Part shown: in pieces, positions 22,534 to 32,772 of the stretch
Layout: each line of letters opens with the position of its first letter
How positions within the stretch are numbered: position 1 is the stretch's first letter
Origin: Gonatopus flavifemur
Lineage: Eukaryota; Arthropoda; Insecta; Hymenoptera; Dryinidae
Reading direction: 5' to 3'
NCBI GenBank assembly: GCA_018340375.1
Contig: JAFFJZ010000004.1
Coordinates: 26,138,001-26,202,000 of the forward strand
Length of the DNA: 64,000 nucleotides
Notes under the pieces: model-generated
What the model was told of the DNA's origin: nothing
The model's database searches: none
What the model saw: the letters and a program-made list of their open reading frames with translations, nothing else
Translations under genes and position numbers: made by a program

Positions 22534-22951
22534 CCCGGGAAAAAATAATTCATATATGATCGTATATGAGCGTATATGGATCGTATATGAATCATATATG
22601 AACATATATGAAATACATATGAACATATATAAACATATATGAGATCATATATGAGCATATATGGATTTTGGCCATATACGATCATGTATGAATGAGACTG
22701 TATATGGCCATATGTGATCATATTCAATCATACATCATCATATACATCCATATATGGACAAAAAATGTCACAATTTTACATGGAATGTGATGAAAAACCA
22801 AAGGAGAGAGAAGTGAGATCAATGCTGATAGATTCCCCACTCTCATATATGACCATATATGAACATATATGGCCAAAATCCATATATGCTCATATATGAA
22901 TGCATATATGAATCCATATATGGGTCCAAATATGGAATTTTTTTTCCCGGG
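22534..22951. mobile_element. 418-bp element, CCCGGGAAAAAA ends, CATATATG-rich
   Basis: It starts CCCGGGAAAAAATAATTCAT and ends mirrored as TGGAATTTTTTTTCCCGGG, with TA on both outer sides (22532-22533, 22952-22953). Much of the interior consists of catatatg/gtatatga words, themselves palindromic, that pair across the element. It is non-coding; open frames inside it are repeats. It lies between the two blocks of the 31-bp minisatellite. Confidence 0.75.
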
Positions 22952-23069
22952 TATGATATCTGTAAGATCACGATAAGACCTCTTTTGAGATGTTCTTAAG
23001 AACAGCTGAGAAAAGATCTTACGTAACGAATCACACGGTCTCTTCGTCAAATGAACTGGGAACTGCAAT

Positions 23070-23412
23070 TCCTCTACCCAGATGTCCTCAAAATCGCCGA
23101 TCGCCTACATAAATGCCCTCGAATTTGCCATTTCACGAATGGAATGTCCTTGAAACTGCCGATCCTCCACCAAATGTCCTCGAAGACACCATTTCACGAA
23201 TGGAATGTCCTGAAAACTGCTGGTCCCCTACATGAATGTCCTCGGAACTGCCATTTTACGAATGGAATGTTCTCAAAACTGCCAATCCCCTGCACGAATA
23301 TCCTGGAAACTGCGGTTTCACGAATGGAATTACTTCAAAACTGCCGAGCCCCTAAATGAATGTCCTCGACACTGCCATTTCACGAATTGAATGTTCTCAA
23401 AACTGCCATCAA
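23070..23412. repeat. 31-bp minisatellite in 62-bp higher-order units
   Basis: Half-units alternate between ...aaactgccatttcacgaatgg and ...aaactgccgatcccctacatg, each about 31 bp. The cacgaatggaat block therefore returns about every 62 bp (near 23131, 23192, 23252, 23320). About eleven half-units. The apparent ORF across them is a repeat artefact. Confidence 0.75.
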
Positions 23413-23958
23413 CTTACATTAGGGTGAGCTGAAAGAATGCAAATTTTTTCTCCAAGTGGCTATACCGCGGAACAGTTACGACTCGAAAAGACAAAAGATA
23501 CGGAAAAATATTCAATTAAACATATTGATGTCTGCCGGTCGCGCAAAGTCCCCAAACTTCATGAAAATAGATGGAAATTTACCATTCCACTTAAATTTTC
23601 AGAATGATGGGATTTGTCATTATTTCTACACTACAGCTGTTTTTAATGAGGATTGGGAAGATTGAAAATACTTCAAGGAGATCACCGAGATCAGTCATTG
23701 CATACAGTTCATTGAGCCACCAGCGAAGAACTCATGCGGAACATTAAGGAAACAAGTGCGTGCGTTCATGCACTGCGAAAAACAATGTAGCTCAATTCGA
23801 GTCTCGCTCTATTCTGTAGTTACCGCAGCTTCATTTCAACCATCGAAATATACAATAGAACTGACCAAATTTGCGCGAATCTCTTAAACACAGAAGAGAA
23901 ATTGAATCAGTATCAGTACCTTGGTTTAATAACATGTATGCAATACAGAAACTGATAT
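23413..23958. other. No recognisable feature
   Basis: An open frame of 69 codons at 23456-23665 has no similarity I recognise. Otherwise non-coding. Confidence 0.4.
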
Positions 23959-23960
23959 TA

Positions 23961-24200
23961 CACGGAGAACTGAGAATGAAGAAATTTATCATGGAGAATG
24001 ATAACGCATCGCTCCAAGCCTTCAAGTAGAAATTTTTACAAAATATATTGTCGAATAGTTTACATCATGAGAAGAAAAACTATTTTCGTCTCATAATGTC
24101 AATTATTGGACAATATATTTTGTGAATATTTTCATCTGAAGACTCGAAGCAATAGGGTTGCCATCCTACATGGTAAATTTCTCCATTTTCTTTTTCCGTG
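23961..24200. mobile_element. 240-bp MITE, CACGGARAA ends, TA flanks
   Basis: Left CACGGAGAACTGAGAATG and right CATTTTCTTTTTCCGTG are imperfect mirrors flanked by TA on both sides. The core aaaatatattgtc... mirrors ...gacaatatattttg. Partly homologous to 4851-5096 (gataacgcatcgc, gcatcgct blocks). Confidence 0.7.
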
Positions 24201-24699
24201 TAGTTCAAGTTGTTTCTGTTCAAACCTTCATGTCTTTCCTTCATGATGATTTTTTTATCTTCCCTTCCACCTATCGGGTCCACTTGAACAAAAGTTATAA
24301 TTCACTTTCTCTATTCTATACCTCTATGATTGTGGCTGTCATACTTATCTACACATTGACCTCAATGATGGCATGGCCACTGCAACTGAGAAACCATAGG
24401 TGGTTCTAAATTGGACTGCAATTTTTCTAAATTGTGCAAGTGCCGTTTGCCTGCTCTCTCGTCTCTCTCTTGTTCCTCATTGTGACTGATGACGTTGTTC
24501 TACGCTGAATGTTGTGTTTTGGAGTTTATGGGATACAACAATGGCAGCCTTGAAGAAAATCATCACAAGACATATCTTTAGATGCCGTATATGTTGTACG
24601 CCCGGAGATTTTGTACCAAATTTACTCCTTACGCATGCACACACGAACCATACAAGAACGAAAAGTACAAGAACTCTCTTAATTTGCGCGCAACTCGTT

Positions 24700-25175
24700 A
24701 CTAAGAGGTTTGTAGGTTCGCTGGATTTAACATGTAGGGGATTTTTTGGGTCGCTGGATACGAATCTGAAATTATAAATACGAAATCCCAAATGTTGGAT
24801 CCAATATGGCAGGCGATAATTTCAAAATTCATCCGATTCGCTCAAAATTCGTCATTCGGGGGTTTTTGGGATCGCTCGTTACGAATCTGGAGTTATAAAT
24901 ACGAAATTCAAGATACCGGATTCAATATGGCGAACGATGATTTGAAAATTTATCCGATTTACTTGAAATTTATCATTTGGGAGTTTTCGGGTTGGCTGAA
25001 TACGAATCTGGAGTTAAAAATACGCAATTCGAAATGACGGATCCAATATGACGGAAGATATTTTCAAAACTTATCCGATTCGTTTGAAATTCATCTTGAG
25101 GGAGTTCTTAGGGTCCTAGATTATGAATTCTCAATCATCTTCCTGAAATTCAAAATAACAGATTCAATATGGTAA
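24700..25175. repeat. 121-bp tandem repeat, four units
   Basis: tacgaatctg recurs at 24759, 24880 and 25001, and a degenerate form at 25121, so the period is 120-121 bp. Each unit carries ...gggtttttgggatcgct..., ...tacgaatctggagttataaatacg..., ...gattcaatatggc... and ...tttatccgatt.... The open frames that span it are repeat-derived. Confidence 0.8.
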
Positions 25176-25225
25176 ATATTTCTCCAAGAAACTCATTGAA
25201 TATCGTTGAAAGTTGATACAATCCT

Positions 25226-25708
25226 GATATCCATAACACCACTGATCTATTTTTACAAATATGTTTTTATGGGCTCCCACTCTACAAATCTAGTCCAACA
25301 CAATTCTGGCCAATCCTGTGTAAAGTCCATTTTGTTCCGGATATTTATAAACCATGGCCAGTGGCAATATTTTGCGGGAAAAGTAAACCCACAGATCTAG
25401 ATGCGTATTTGAAGAATTTCATAATTGAAATCAACGAATTATTACAAAACGGTATAATAATACAACAGGAGCATTATAAAGTGTACATGTAATGTTTCAT
25501 TCGTGATACACCGGCAAGGTCTCTTATCAAGTGTACAAAAAGTCATACGGGGTTCTACGCATGTGAGCGGTCATGAGGAAAAATTGAACGCAGAATGGTT
25601 TACGCTTCGATTGATAGCGAAAAGAGGACTGATGAAACTTTTAGAAATCAAGTTCAAGAAGAACACCACTCTGGAATTAGTCTTTTGGTGAATATGAATC
25701 CCAGGTCC
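25226..25708 (+). pseudogene. Relic of a second CACTA-like transposase
   Basis: One frame reads as the central part of a transposase of the type common in hydra, aphid and wasp genomes. It contains FYGLPLYKSSPTQFWPILC, then FCGKSKPTDLDAYLKNF, then FIRDTPARSLIKCTKSHTG, then FYACERS and RRMVYASIDSEKRTDETF. The DTPARS + downstream Cys context matches VDSPARA + YGCTMC of the transposase at 12-14.5 kb, so both are of the CACTA/EnSpm-like type, although they are different families. In-frame stops occur at 25490-25492 (TAA) and 25574-25576 (TGA). N- and C-terminal parts are missing. The right side is cut by the element at 25690. Non-functional. Confidence 0.75.
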
Positions 25709-26062
25709 TGATCCGGGTGTCTTGTCGATTATCACATGATTGAAATACGGATGAGCCAAGGCAATCCTGATCAGGTCCTGAGTAGGATATCTTGACAATT
25801 ACCTTACGATTCAAATACGGATGAGTCCAGGCAATCCTGATCAAGTTCTGATAGGAATACCATGTTGGAATTACTGGAAAGGAAAATCTGTCCAGGACCT
25901 GTCAGCAACCTTGCGTTACATCGTTGTAAGGTCCTAAACAGGATGCCATGTCAGGACCTGATAAGGTAATTAAAAGTTTTCCTCAATTAGGAGTTCCCTA
26001 TTGGAGCCTTACGAGGGTCATGCTCCTGATAGGGAATTCCCTGTCAAATTTCTACTGGGAAG
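25690..26062. mobile_element. Element rich in CAGGACCTGA palindromic words
   Basis: Words caggtcctgat, caggacctga, gataggaat and their complements recur at least eight times and pair with each other. A subrepeat, tacggatgagccaaggcaatcctgatca, occurs twice (about 25748 and 25817). The right edge, aaatttctactgggaag, resembles that of 17630-17762. Non-coding. Confidence 0.5.
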
Positions 26063-26327
26063 GTGAAAAAAATGAGTCTTTACAACTTATTTTGTGAATA
26101 TCTCCCTGGCTCGAGTAACCGCTGATGAACTGTCATTGTGACGGCATGGTTTTGATTGGGCATGAACCCGGAAATTTTCAAGACTCAGCTTCGTTTGATA
26201 TTTGTCGAGAAAATCACACCAATTAGGAGATGATAATGGGGCCATAACGTCCCATTTGTTTCTGACGAAATCTGGCAAATGAATGCTCGCTAGTATCGGG
26301 CTGTTTCTTCGTCCTCCCCCAGTACGA

Positions 26328-26449
26328 ATTCCATCAGAAAAAAACAAAACTTGTATCCGCATCTGATGGAATTGTATCTGTTTGGGTGGGAACATACATT
26401 GATTGATTCCATTAGATGCGGATGAAAGTTTTGTCCGTTTCTGGTGGTA
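26328..26449. mobile_element. Palindromic MITE, ccatcagaaa ends
   Basis: ccatcagaaaaaaacaaaac (with ttgtatccgcatctgatgg) mirrors ccattagatgcggatg (with aaagttttgtccgtttctggtgg) around a ~35-bp loop. Non-coding. Confidence 0.6.
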
Positions 26450-28349
26450 TTTTCACTGAGACTGGCAATTTCCACGTGGGTAGATTTCAAACAGTAAAAA
26501 CCAATCCTCATAGTTCTCGATTGTTTCTTGATTCACCATGTACTGTAACAATTATACTGTGAAATTGATTAATTACTGTGATTCCAATAGAATTCTCCCA
26601 TTCAGGTAATTTCATGGGACATAATATATTCCAGTACTATTTCTCAATCAATGACAGGACGTTTTTCAGGTCATTTTTTCCATGTCATATTATATTCATT
26701 CATATGAACATTTTCTGCTGTATTCGAGCTGCCTTTGAGTTTAATTTGTCGAATGTTTGATTGACTATTGGAATCAAGGTTCTGGGCAGACATCATTCTT
26801 CATCGGGTAATCGTCAATTTATCCAGAATGATAGTTTGAAAAGGGAATGTCAGCGGCAGAATTTGTGTAGCCCGTGTGTGGCGGGAATATGAAACTACCT
26901 CAAAGCCGAAGTCAAAATTGAAATTGTGATTCCAGTTCACTGAACGTACATGGTGTACATGGTATTTCACTTCTTTATCAGGAGAGACACGTCAAACATG
27001 TTATAAACTCAAATTTGGCGTATCTTCGATAGTTGGGAAAACTTATGAACCTTTTACATCCCTGTATTGTGCACGTTCAGTGGTTCAGAATTTTGAGAAT
27101 TAATGAACACTTAGATCAAGAGAAGAATTTGAGTACTAAAGCATCATGTACATTATCTCTGAAATTTTTCAACAATTGTTATATTATTCAATATTTTGTA
27201 TCGTCAAAACTGAATTTTTCAACAGGATTTTTTGTGATGAAATTTGTCTTTCAGAATGTTGATTCAAATTGAAGTGGAAAATTTACAAAATACGTCATAT
27301 GTAAAGAGATGAAAGTCTTATCGCAAGATTTTCCCGTATGATGATATGCGTTTCGTTAATTACGTTGTAATTGGAAAATCAGAACCAGGCGGTTGATATA
27401 ATATCGTGGAATCATATCAATGTTCCTCAAAACAGAATCATGTCACTATGTATACGGGCATCGATGTGAAAGGCTGTTAATTTATGAAACGTCGTGTCGA
27501 TGCAGCGACAGCTCGTATTCAGGCGCGTTTAATATGAGGTACAAAAAAACGAACAGAAAAAAGTATATAAAAGGAAAACAAGATACAGAACGGTCGCCAC
27601 CGCGTCGTTGATGTCGCGTATCCGTGTAAAAGGGAGCGCAAACGATTTTTCAAGCAGATAAAAGGCGGGGATGATAGATAAAAGGACAAAAAAACCTCAT
27701 ACATACTACGAATATGGGAAATGAATGGTCTCGAGCAGATATCGCTACGTACTGGATATATCTAGGTAAAAAGCTTGAAATTTGACGTTCCGTTCGTTGA
27801 CCGTGAAACAAGAGGGAGGAATTTTTTCAATAATTAAATCGATAATGAATTCAAAATTATGGGAATCATAATTGAATTAAAGGAACCGTCAAACAATGTA
27901 ATGTCAGTAATGAATGATGAGAGAATGAGGAGTTTCACGTAGAAGAAATTTGTATTTTTTATTGCAGAATGAAAAAAGTTTCATACAATGGGAGAGACCG
28001 GGAGGGTGCTCGTAGTTAACACACCTTATGTTTTTCGTTGATTTGATTGATAAGTATCCGAATTGAATTGGATTCATGAGCTCTCACACGGAGGTCATTG
28101 CCCCATCACTACCATGAAACGGTCGAACTTATATATAAAAACGATTTGTTTATTCAAAAATGATTTTTCCAAAAATATGGAACTATTTCAATCAGGGGTA
28201 CATTTCTTTCATTTACACCCTTCATTGCAATGGTGCTCTGTCCATGAGGAATCAAAATTGAGTCATTGAATGTATGGGAGATAAATGGAATATTTGAAAA
28301 ATGTGTTAGAACAAAGGGATATGTAAACAAGTTGGTGAATTTCCTTGCT
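26450..28349. other. No recognisable gene
   Basis: About 1.9 kb with only short open frames of no recognised similarity. A GC-richer patch at 27580-27640 (ccgcgtcgttgatgtcgcg) stands out but carries no obvious function. Confidence 0.4.
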
Positions 28350-28351
28350 TA

Positions 28352-28579
28352 CACGGAGAAAAAGTATCGTTATCATAACGATACAGGATCGTTGTCATGA
28401 CTGTCTAAAGTATTGGGATATCAGTATCGTTGCCATGACGAAACAGATCCTTCGAGGAACGATATAGATGGCTAGCCTAAACCATCTATATCGTTACCAT
28501 AGCGATATAATATCGTTACTTACAATTGCTCTTCTAACTATACTTCAGATCGTTACGATAACGACTCTTCTGTTCCGTG
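28352..28579. mobile_element. 228-bp MITE, CACGGAGAAAAAG ends, TA flanks
   Basis: Left CACGGAGAAAAAGTATCG..., right ...CTTCTGTTCCGTG, TA on both sides (28350-28351, 28580-28581). The interior repeats gttatcataacgata/tatcgttaccatagc words that form nested hairpins. It shares only the ends with 23961-24200. Confidence 0.7.
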
Positions 28580-28614
28580 TAGTTTTATAAAATTCATATA
28601 TTATATGAATAAGG

Positions 28615-30609
28615 GTATTCTTGTCGTATGCGGTCTACCGGAGACTGGTGGTCTACCGGAGCAGACCGCATACTGCCCCACATAAGGTCGCAGTATGCGG
28701 TCTACTGCGGTAGACCGCAAGGTGCTCACTATATGCTTCTTGTATGAGGTCTACCCTAAGTAGAGTGCATACGACAACGGTGACGGTTGCAGTATGGGGT
28801 CTACCTGGGCAGACCGCAAGGTGCTTCCGTAACGACTGTTATATGGGGTCTACCGTGAGAAAGCGGCAGAGCATAGGAAAAGAAGCAGGCAAGTAGTACA
28901 GAAAACGAACTGCAGGAACTGAAATGAAAAAAGTGAAGGAAAAAGCACAAGTAAACGGAGTAGTAACTGCGGTAACTGAAAAGTGAGCGTGGAAAGCAAA
29001 GGAAAGAAATAATAATAATAGTAATGCACCGTGATCGTTCAACACCATTCATTGTTTGCAATTACGTGCGGAAGAGCTGCTTGAGAATGTGCTCATCACA
29101 GAGGGAGTACAAAGCAAATGAACGACGGCATGAGAAAAACCTTAATCACATGAAAAGAACATCAACTGCGTGACCAAGTCATTAACTGCAAATTACTACA
29201 GTGGGTGGCCAAATTATTAGGCCACAATTGAGATTATTGAGATTACTCCAAAGTTGAATATCTCAGTGAAAAATTATCGTAAGGAAACAAATGAATACGC
29301 AATTTCAAGGGCAAAGTCTACTCTTTGAGCATCATTTAACCTCTTTGGTCTATCATGTTTGCCCGACAACCTACATCGCATTAAGTATGAGCATTTTGCT
29401 CGATATTTCCTCAGTTTTTCAAACAGAAGGAGCTCGCAGGAAGATTAAAACATGGAAACACGAAAATAAACATTTTGTAGAGAATTTCCTCAGCTCCAAA
29501 ACGCTTTTTTTATTTTCCTGGTAGAGTCATTTTCAGCGAAAAAGTTTCGTTTTAAGATGTATTATACGCAGAAAATACTTTTGAAAGCAATCAAAAACCT
29601 CTCGAAGTATTTTTTTTTCGTATAATACATAGCAAAACTAAACTTTTTCCTCCAAGGAAATTTTTTGTTCCCTTAACCGTCTCAAAATTACAAGTCATAA
29701 AACATGACATAACTCCGCTGAAAATGACTCTACCAGGAAAATAAAAAAAGCGTTTTGGAGCTGAGGAAATTCTCTACAAAATGTTTATTTTCGTGTTTCC
29801 ATGTTTTAATCTTCCTGCGAGCTCCTTCTGTTTGAAAAACTGAGGAAATATCGAGCAAAATGCTCATACTTAATGCGATGTAGGTTGTCGGGCAAACATG
29901 ATAGACCAAAGAGGTCAAATGATGCTGAAAGAGTAGACTTTGCCCTTGAAATTGCGTATTCATTTGTTTCCTTACGATAATTTTTCACTGAGATATTCAA
30001 CTTTGGAGTAATCTCAATAATCTCAATTGTGGCCTAATAATTTGGCCACCCACTGTAATCCTACGAGCAAACCGTTAATTGCATGCACAAATCATTGATT
30101 CAACGAGGAAACTATTAATTGCACGCTCAAATCATTAATTCCATGTGCGCAGCATTTGCAGCATAAATAAATCAAGGAATATATGAAAGAATAAACAATT
30201 GCATAATTGAATAACAAACAAATTTGTAAACAAACTCAGGATTCCATGATCAGATCAGTAATCGCATGAAGGCATCGAGTGCCGCGAAGAATCATTAATT
30301 GCATGAATAAGCAATTCAGCAAGTTTCGGTGTTTCCACATAAGTACCAGACTGTTATTTCTCTGCATTTTTACCTGCACTTGAACTGCTTTCCATTACGC
30401 ATGCTGCAGTTTATCGAGGTCGTTTCCCACCCATCGGGGTAGACCGCATAATACAATCCTCACCCTTATCGTATGCACTCTGCTCAGGGTAGACCCCATA
30501 CAAGAAGCATACAGTAAGCAGCTTGCGGTCTACCGGGGTAGACCGCATACAGCAACCGTATGCACTGCAGCATGCGGTCTACCCCGGTAGACAGCATACG
30601 ACAAGAACA
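28615..30609. mobile_element. 2-kb element with GGTCTACC-rich inverted ends
   Basis: Left 28615-28860 and right 30415-30609 are inverted. Both begin GTRTTCTTGTCGTATGC and carry the same succession: tatgcggtctacc, gtagaccgcaag, catacgacaac, tatggggtctacc. The short palindrome GGTCTACCGGGGTAGACC and variants recur many times in both. The interior has no transposase. It holds attaattgca words and the nested foldback at 29199-30055. Subterminal arrays of short motifs are typical of CACTA- and hAT-like non-autonomous elements; which applies here is unknown. Confidence 0.65.
29199..30055. mobile_element. 857-bp Tc1-like foldback, 340-bp arms, TA TSD
   Basis: Arms 29199-29538 and 29716-30055 have equal length and mirror each other almost perfectly (one visible difference: gagcatcattt against a loop-side gctgaaagagt context). 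The termini are CAGTGGGTGGCCAAATTATT, very like Tc1-family ends, with TA on both sides (29197-29198, 30056-30057). The 177-bp loop contains a further inner inverted pair (gatgtattatacg / cgtataatacat). Two mirror-image 77-codon frames in the arms differ at one residue. They are consequences of the palindrome and not evidence for protein. Confidence 0.85.
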
Positions 30610-31249
30610 CCAATCCAGCAACGGTTGTAGCATTCTTTCATTTTCCACGAAGAACTCAAATGCCATCATTTCTTCAAATTTAGATATTACTTGCTCGACG
30701 GGTACAAAAGCGAGAGCCCAAATTTGACGCAAATTCAATGCGAAATCAGCATCAATACAATAAGCCTCACGGATATCAGACAAGGACTAAATTTTACGCC
30801 ATATACACTGACTGATATGGGAAAGACATCCTCTGAGTCTGATATTTTCAACATTTTCGGAGAACGCTTGAAAAAGGCCAGTTTCAAAATCAGTCAGGAT
30901 TGATTCCGGTTGTATGTTTGGCTCTAGATCTTTAGGACACCTATAAAGCGATTGTAAGTATTCATACTTTTATTCGGTAATAAGCCATATACTGAGGGGA
31001 TCACACAATCGTACTTTATAGCATGTATGCTGAGCAATTGATAAAGAATACAAGGCACCGTTTTGAACGTCCCCAAAAAATACAAAAATAAAAGGACTCA
31101 ACAAAATTGAGACAAAACTAGAAAATCCACAACAATTCGAAGGAAATGACAGAATTCACGAGATAACAAGAAAAAACGAGACCTAAAAACTCCCCACGTC
31201 CTCGTTGTTAGCTCTGGGTTATGCTGAGAGAATTTCGGAGCCTAATTCC
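30610..31249. other. No recognisable feature
   Basis: Short open frames only; non-coding as far as I can see. Confidence 0.4.
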
Positions 31250-31990
31250 CTGTTGAAGAAGAAAACTCACCGCAGACTGCAGTCAAGCTTCCTCGAAAGC
31301 AACGAGATGGCTGCAATTCCTAATAAAAGATGAATGCACCGTATTCGGTTCTAAAGGAGTTACTTTGATATTCTCGTTGTACTATTATTTACAACCTCAA
31401 CAACAATCAAGCACCACCACAAGAGGCAGTCACCGACGATTGGAAAGATTCGTAAACACAGTAGAAAAATTTCGCGCTATTGCCCTCCAATATGAAACAC
31501 TCACCGCTGAATGCAGTCAAATCCTTCACAAGAGAGAGAAAATACCGCAGAAAAATCGAGAATCGGATCGAATTCTATAATCCCAATCTGTTTACACCCC
31601 TATCAATCGTTTCACCACCGTTACAGTCAGTGTCAATTAGAAAGATCGGTAAACAGATTTTTATCTACACGCTATACTCCCACAAATGCAAAACAATCAC
31701 CACTGACTGCAGTCGAAAGTTTGACGAATGAGGAAAACAATATAACGCACAGACCCTTTGGTTTGAGGATAATATCACCATTCAACATTCACGGGCCTTA
31801 ACAATGAACCAGCACCGCGGGAAAGGCAGTCACTGACCATCGAGAAAGTCCGCAAAATGCTCAAAGTCCCAAGTTATTATTCTCCTCTCGTGAAACACAC
31901 ACGACAGAATGCAGTCATATGTATCACAAGCAGAGATAAAGAATAACCTAGAAGAACTCAGTGGTTTGATTCGGGATTTCACGTGAACAC
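31250..31990. repeat. Degenerate ~200-bp tandem repeat (GCAGTC...)
   Basis: The pair 'gaggcagtcaccgac...gaaagattcgtaaaca' recurs at about 31423, 31624 and 31825. The pair 'gaatgcagtc' / 'gactgcagtc' recurs at about 31273, 31510, 31706 and 31909. Spacing is close to 200 bp. The overlapping plus-strand open frames here are unlikely to be genes. Confidence 0.5.
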
Positions 31991-32770
31991 AAACAGTCTC
32001 ATCGAGCAAACGAAGAGCGAGCAAATCTATTTCTTTTTCCACAAATCTACTGGAAGAGAACCATCTATGTCCAAACAAAACGAAAATTTCAATGCCGAAG
32101 AACGTGTTTTAACCGTTTGCGGTATACGAAGCTACTCGTATACTTCCTTATCGCGGATGATATAATTCCCTAAGTTCTCGAGTGTAAAAAATTGGGGTTC
32201 TTCGAGAACTATTTGTGACGTGGAGATGCGATAAATCAGGTGTGATTGCCGTTTGCAATCACACTACATACGTATGATACAAGAGAAAAAAAATAAGAAT
32301 TAAACAAAAGAGCATGGAGAATCAATGAAGAATTGCATGTAGAGAGATGAAGTGGTGTAACATAGAGAAAAGAATTGTGTGTATTCAGTTCAGGGTATCG
32401 CGAAGAACACGTGTAGTTGCGTGATGTCAACATGCAACGAAACGTATGCAACGTTCGTCGTCGTCGACGACGTTGAAACAGAGTCGAATGTTTGACACAG
32501 TAACGCGAGAAAAAGAATTCTCACAATGAGATATCCTTCGTCGTATATGAATATTCAATTGGCAGAAATTCTTTCAATGAATGAAAAAGTTCAATTTGAA
32601 AGGAGAAGAAATTAAAATTGTGAATGGAGCGAATTTTGTAACGTCATTGAACAAACTACGTTGTTGAGCAAAATCTCATCAACTCGATAAGTACCCTTAT
32701 TGAATCGAAAGAAGAAAGAAAAAAAATATTTACTGTTGATGAAGGTCTCAAACCCCACACCCGGCACCAA
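31991..32770. other. Non-coding flank of the possible LTR
   Basis: No gene. A GC patch cgtcgtcgtcgacgacg at 32456-32473 is a short perfect palindrome. If the LTR call to the right is correct, this would be leader or internal sequence. Confidence 0.35.
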
Positions 32771-32772
32771 TT

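Noticed and set aside
22449..23068. Tyr/Ile/His-rich ORFs on both strands
   Set aside because: They result from translation of CATATATG words in the non-coding element.
23051..23359. 102-codon repetitive ORF
   Set aside because: It spans the 31-bp minisatellite, and its residues repeat with the DNA period.
24792..25037. 81-codon ORF
   Set aside because: It lies in the 121-bp tandem repeat and mirrors its period; no known domain.
28801..29061. 86-codon minus-strand ORF resembling a hydrophobic secreted protein
   Set aside because: The Phe/Ser/Leu-rich product comes from translation of an AG-rich segment of the non-autonomous element. There is no homologue I recognise.
29291..29963. Two mirror-image 77-codon open frames, one on each strand
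   Set aside because: They are the two arms of the 857-bp foldback and follow from its symmetry. No transposase motif is visible in them.
31365..31801. Overlapping plus-strand ORFs with Gln/Ser/Thr-rich sequence
   Set aside because: They fall in the ~200-bp degenerate repeat, two frames are equally open, and no conserved domain is visible.
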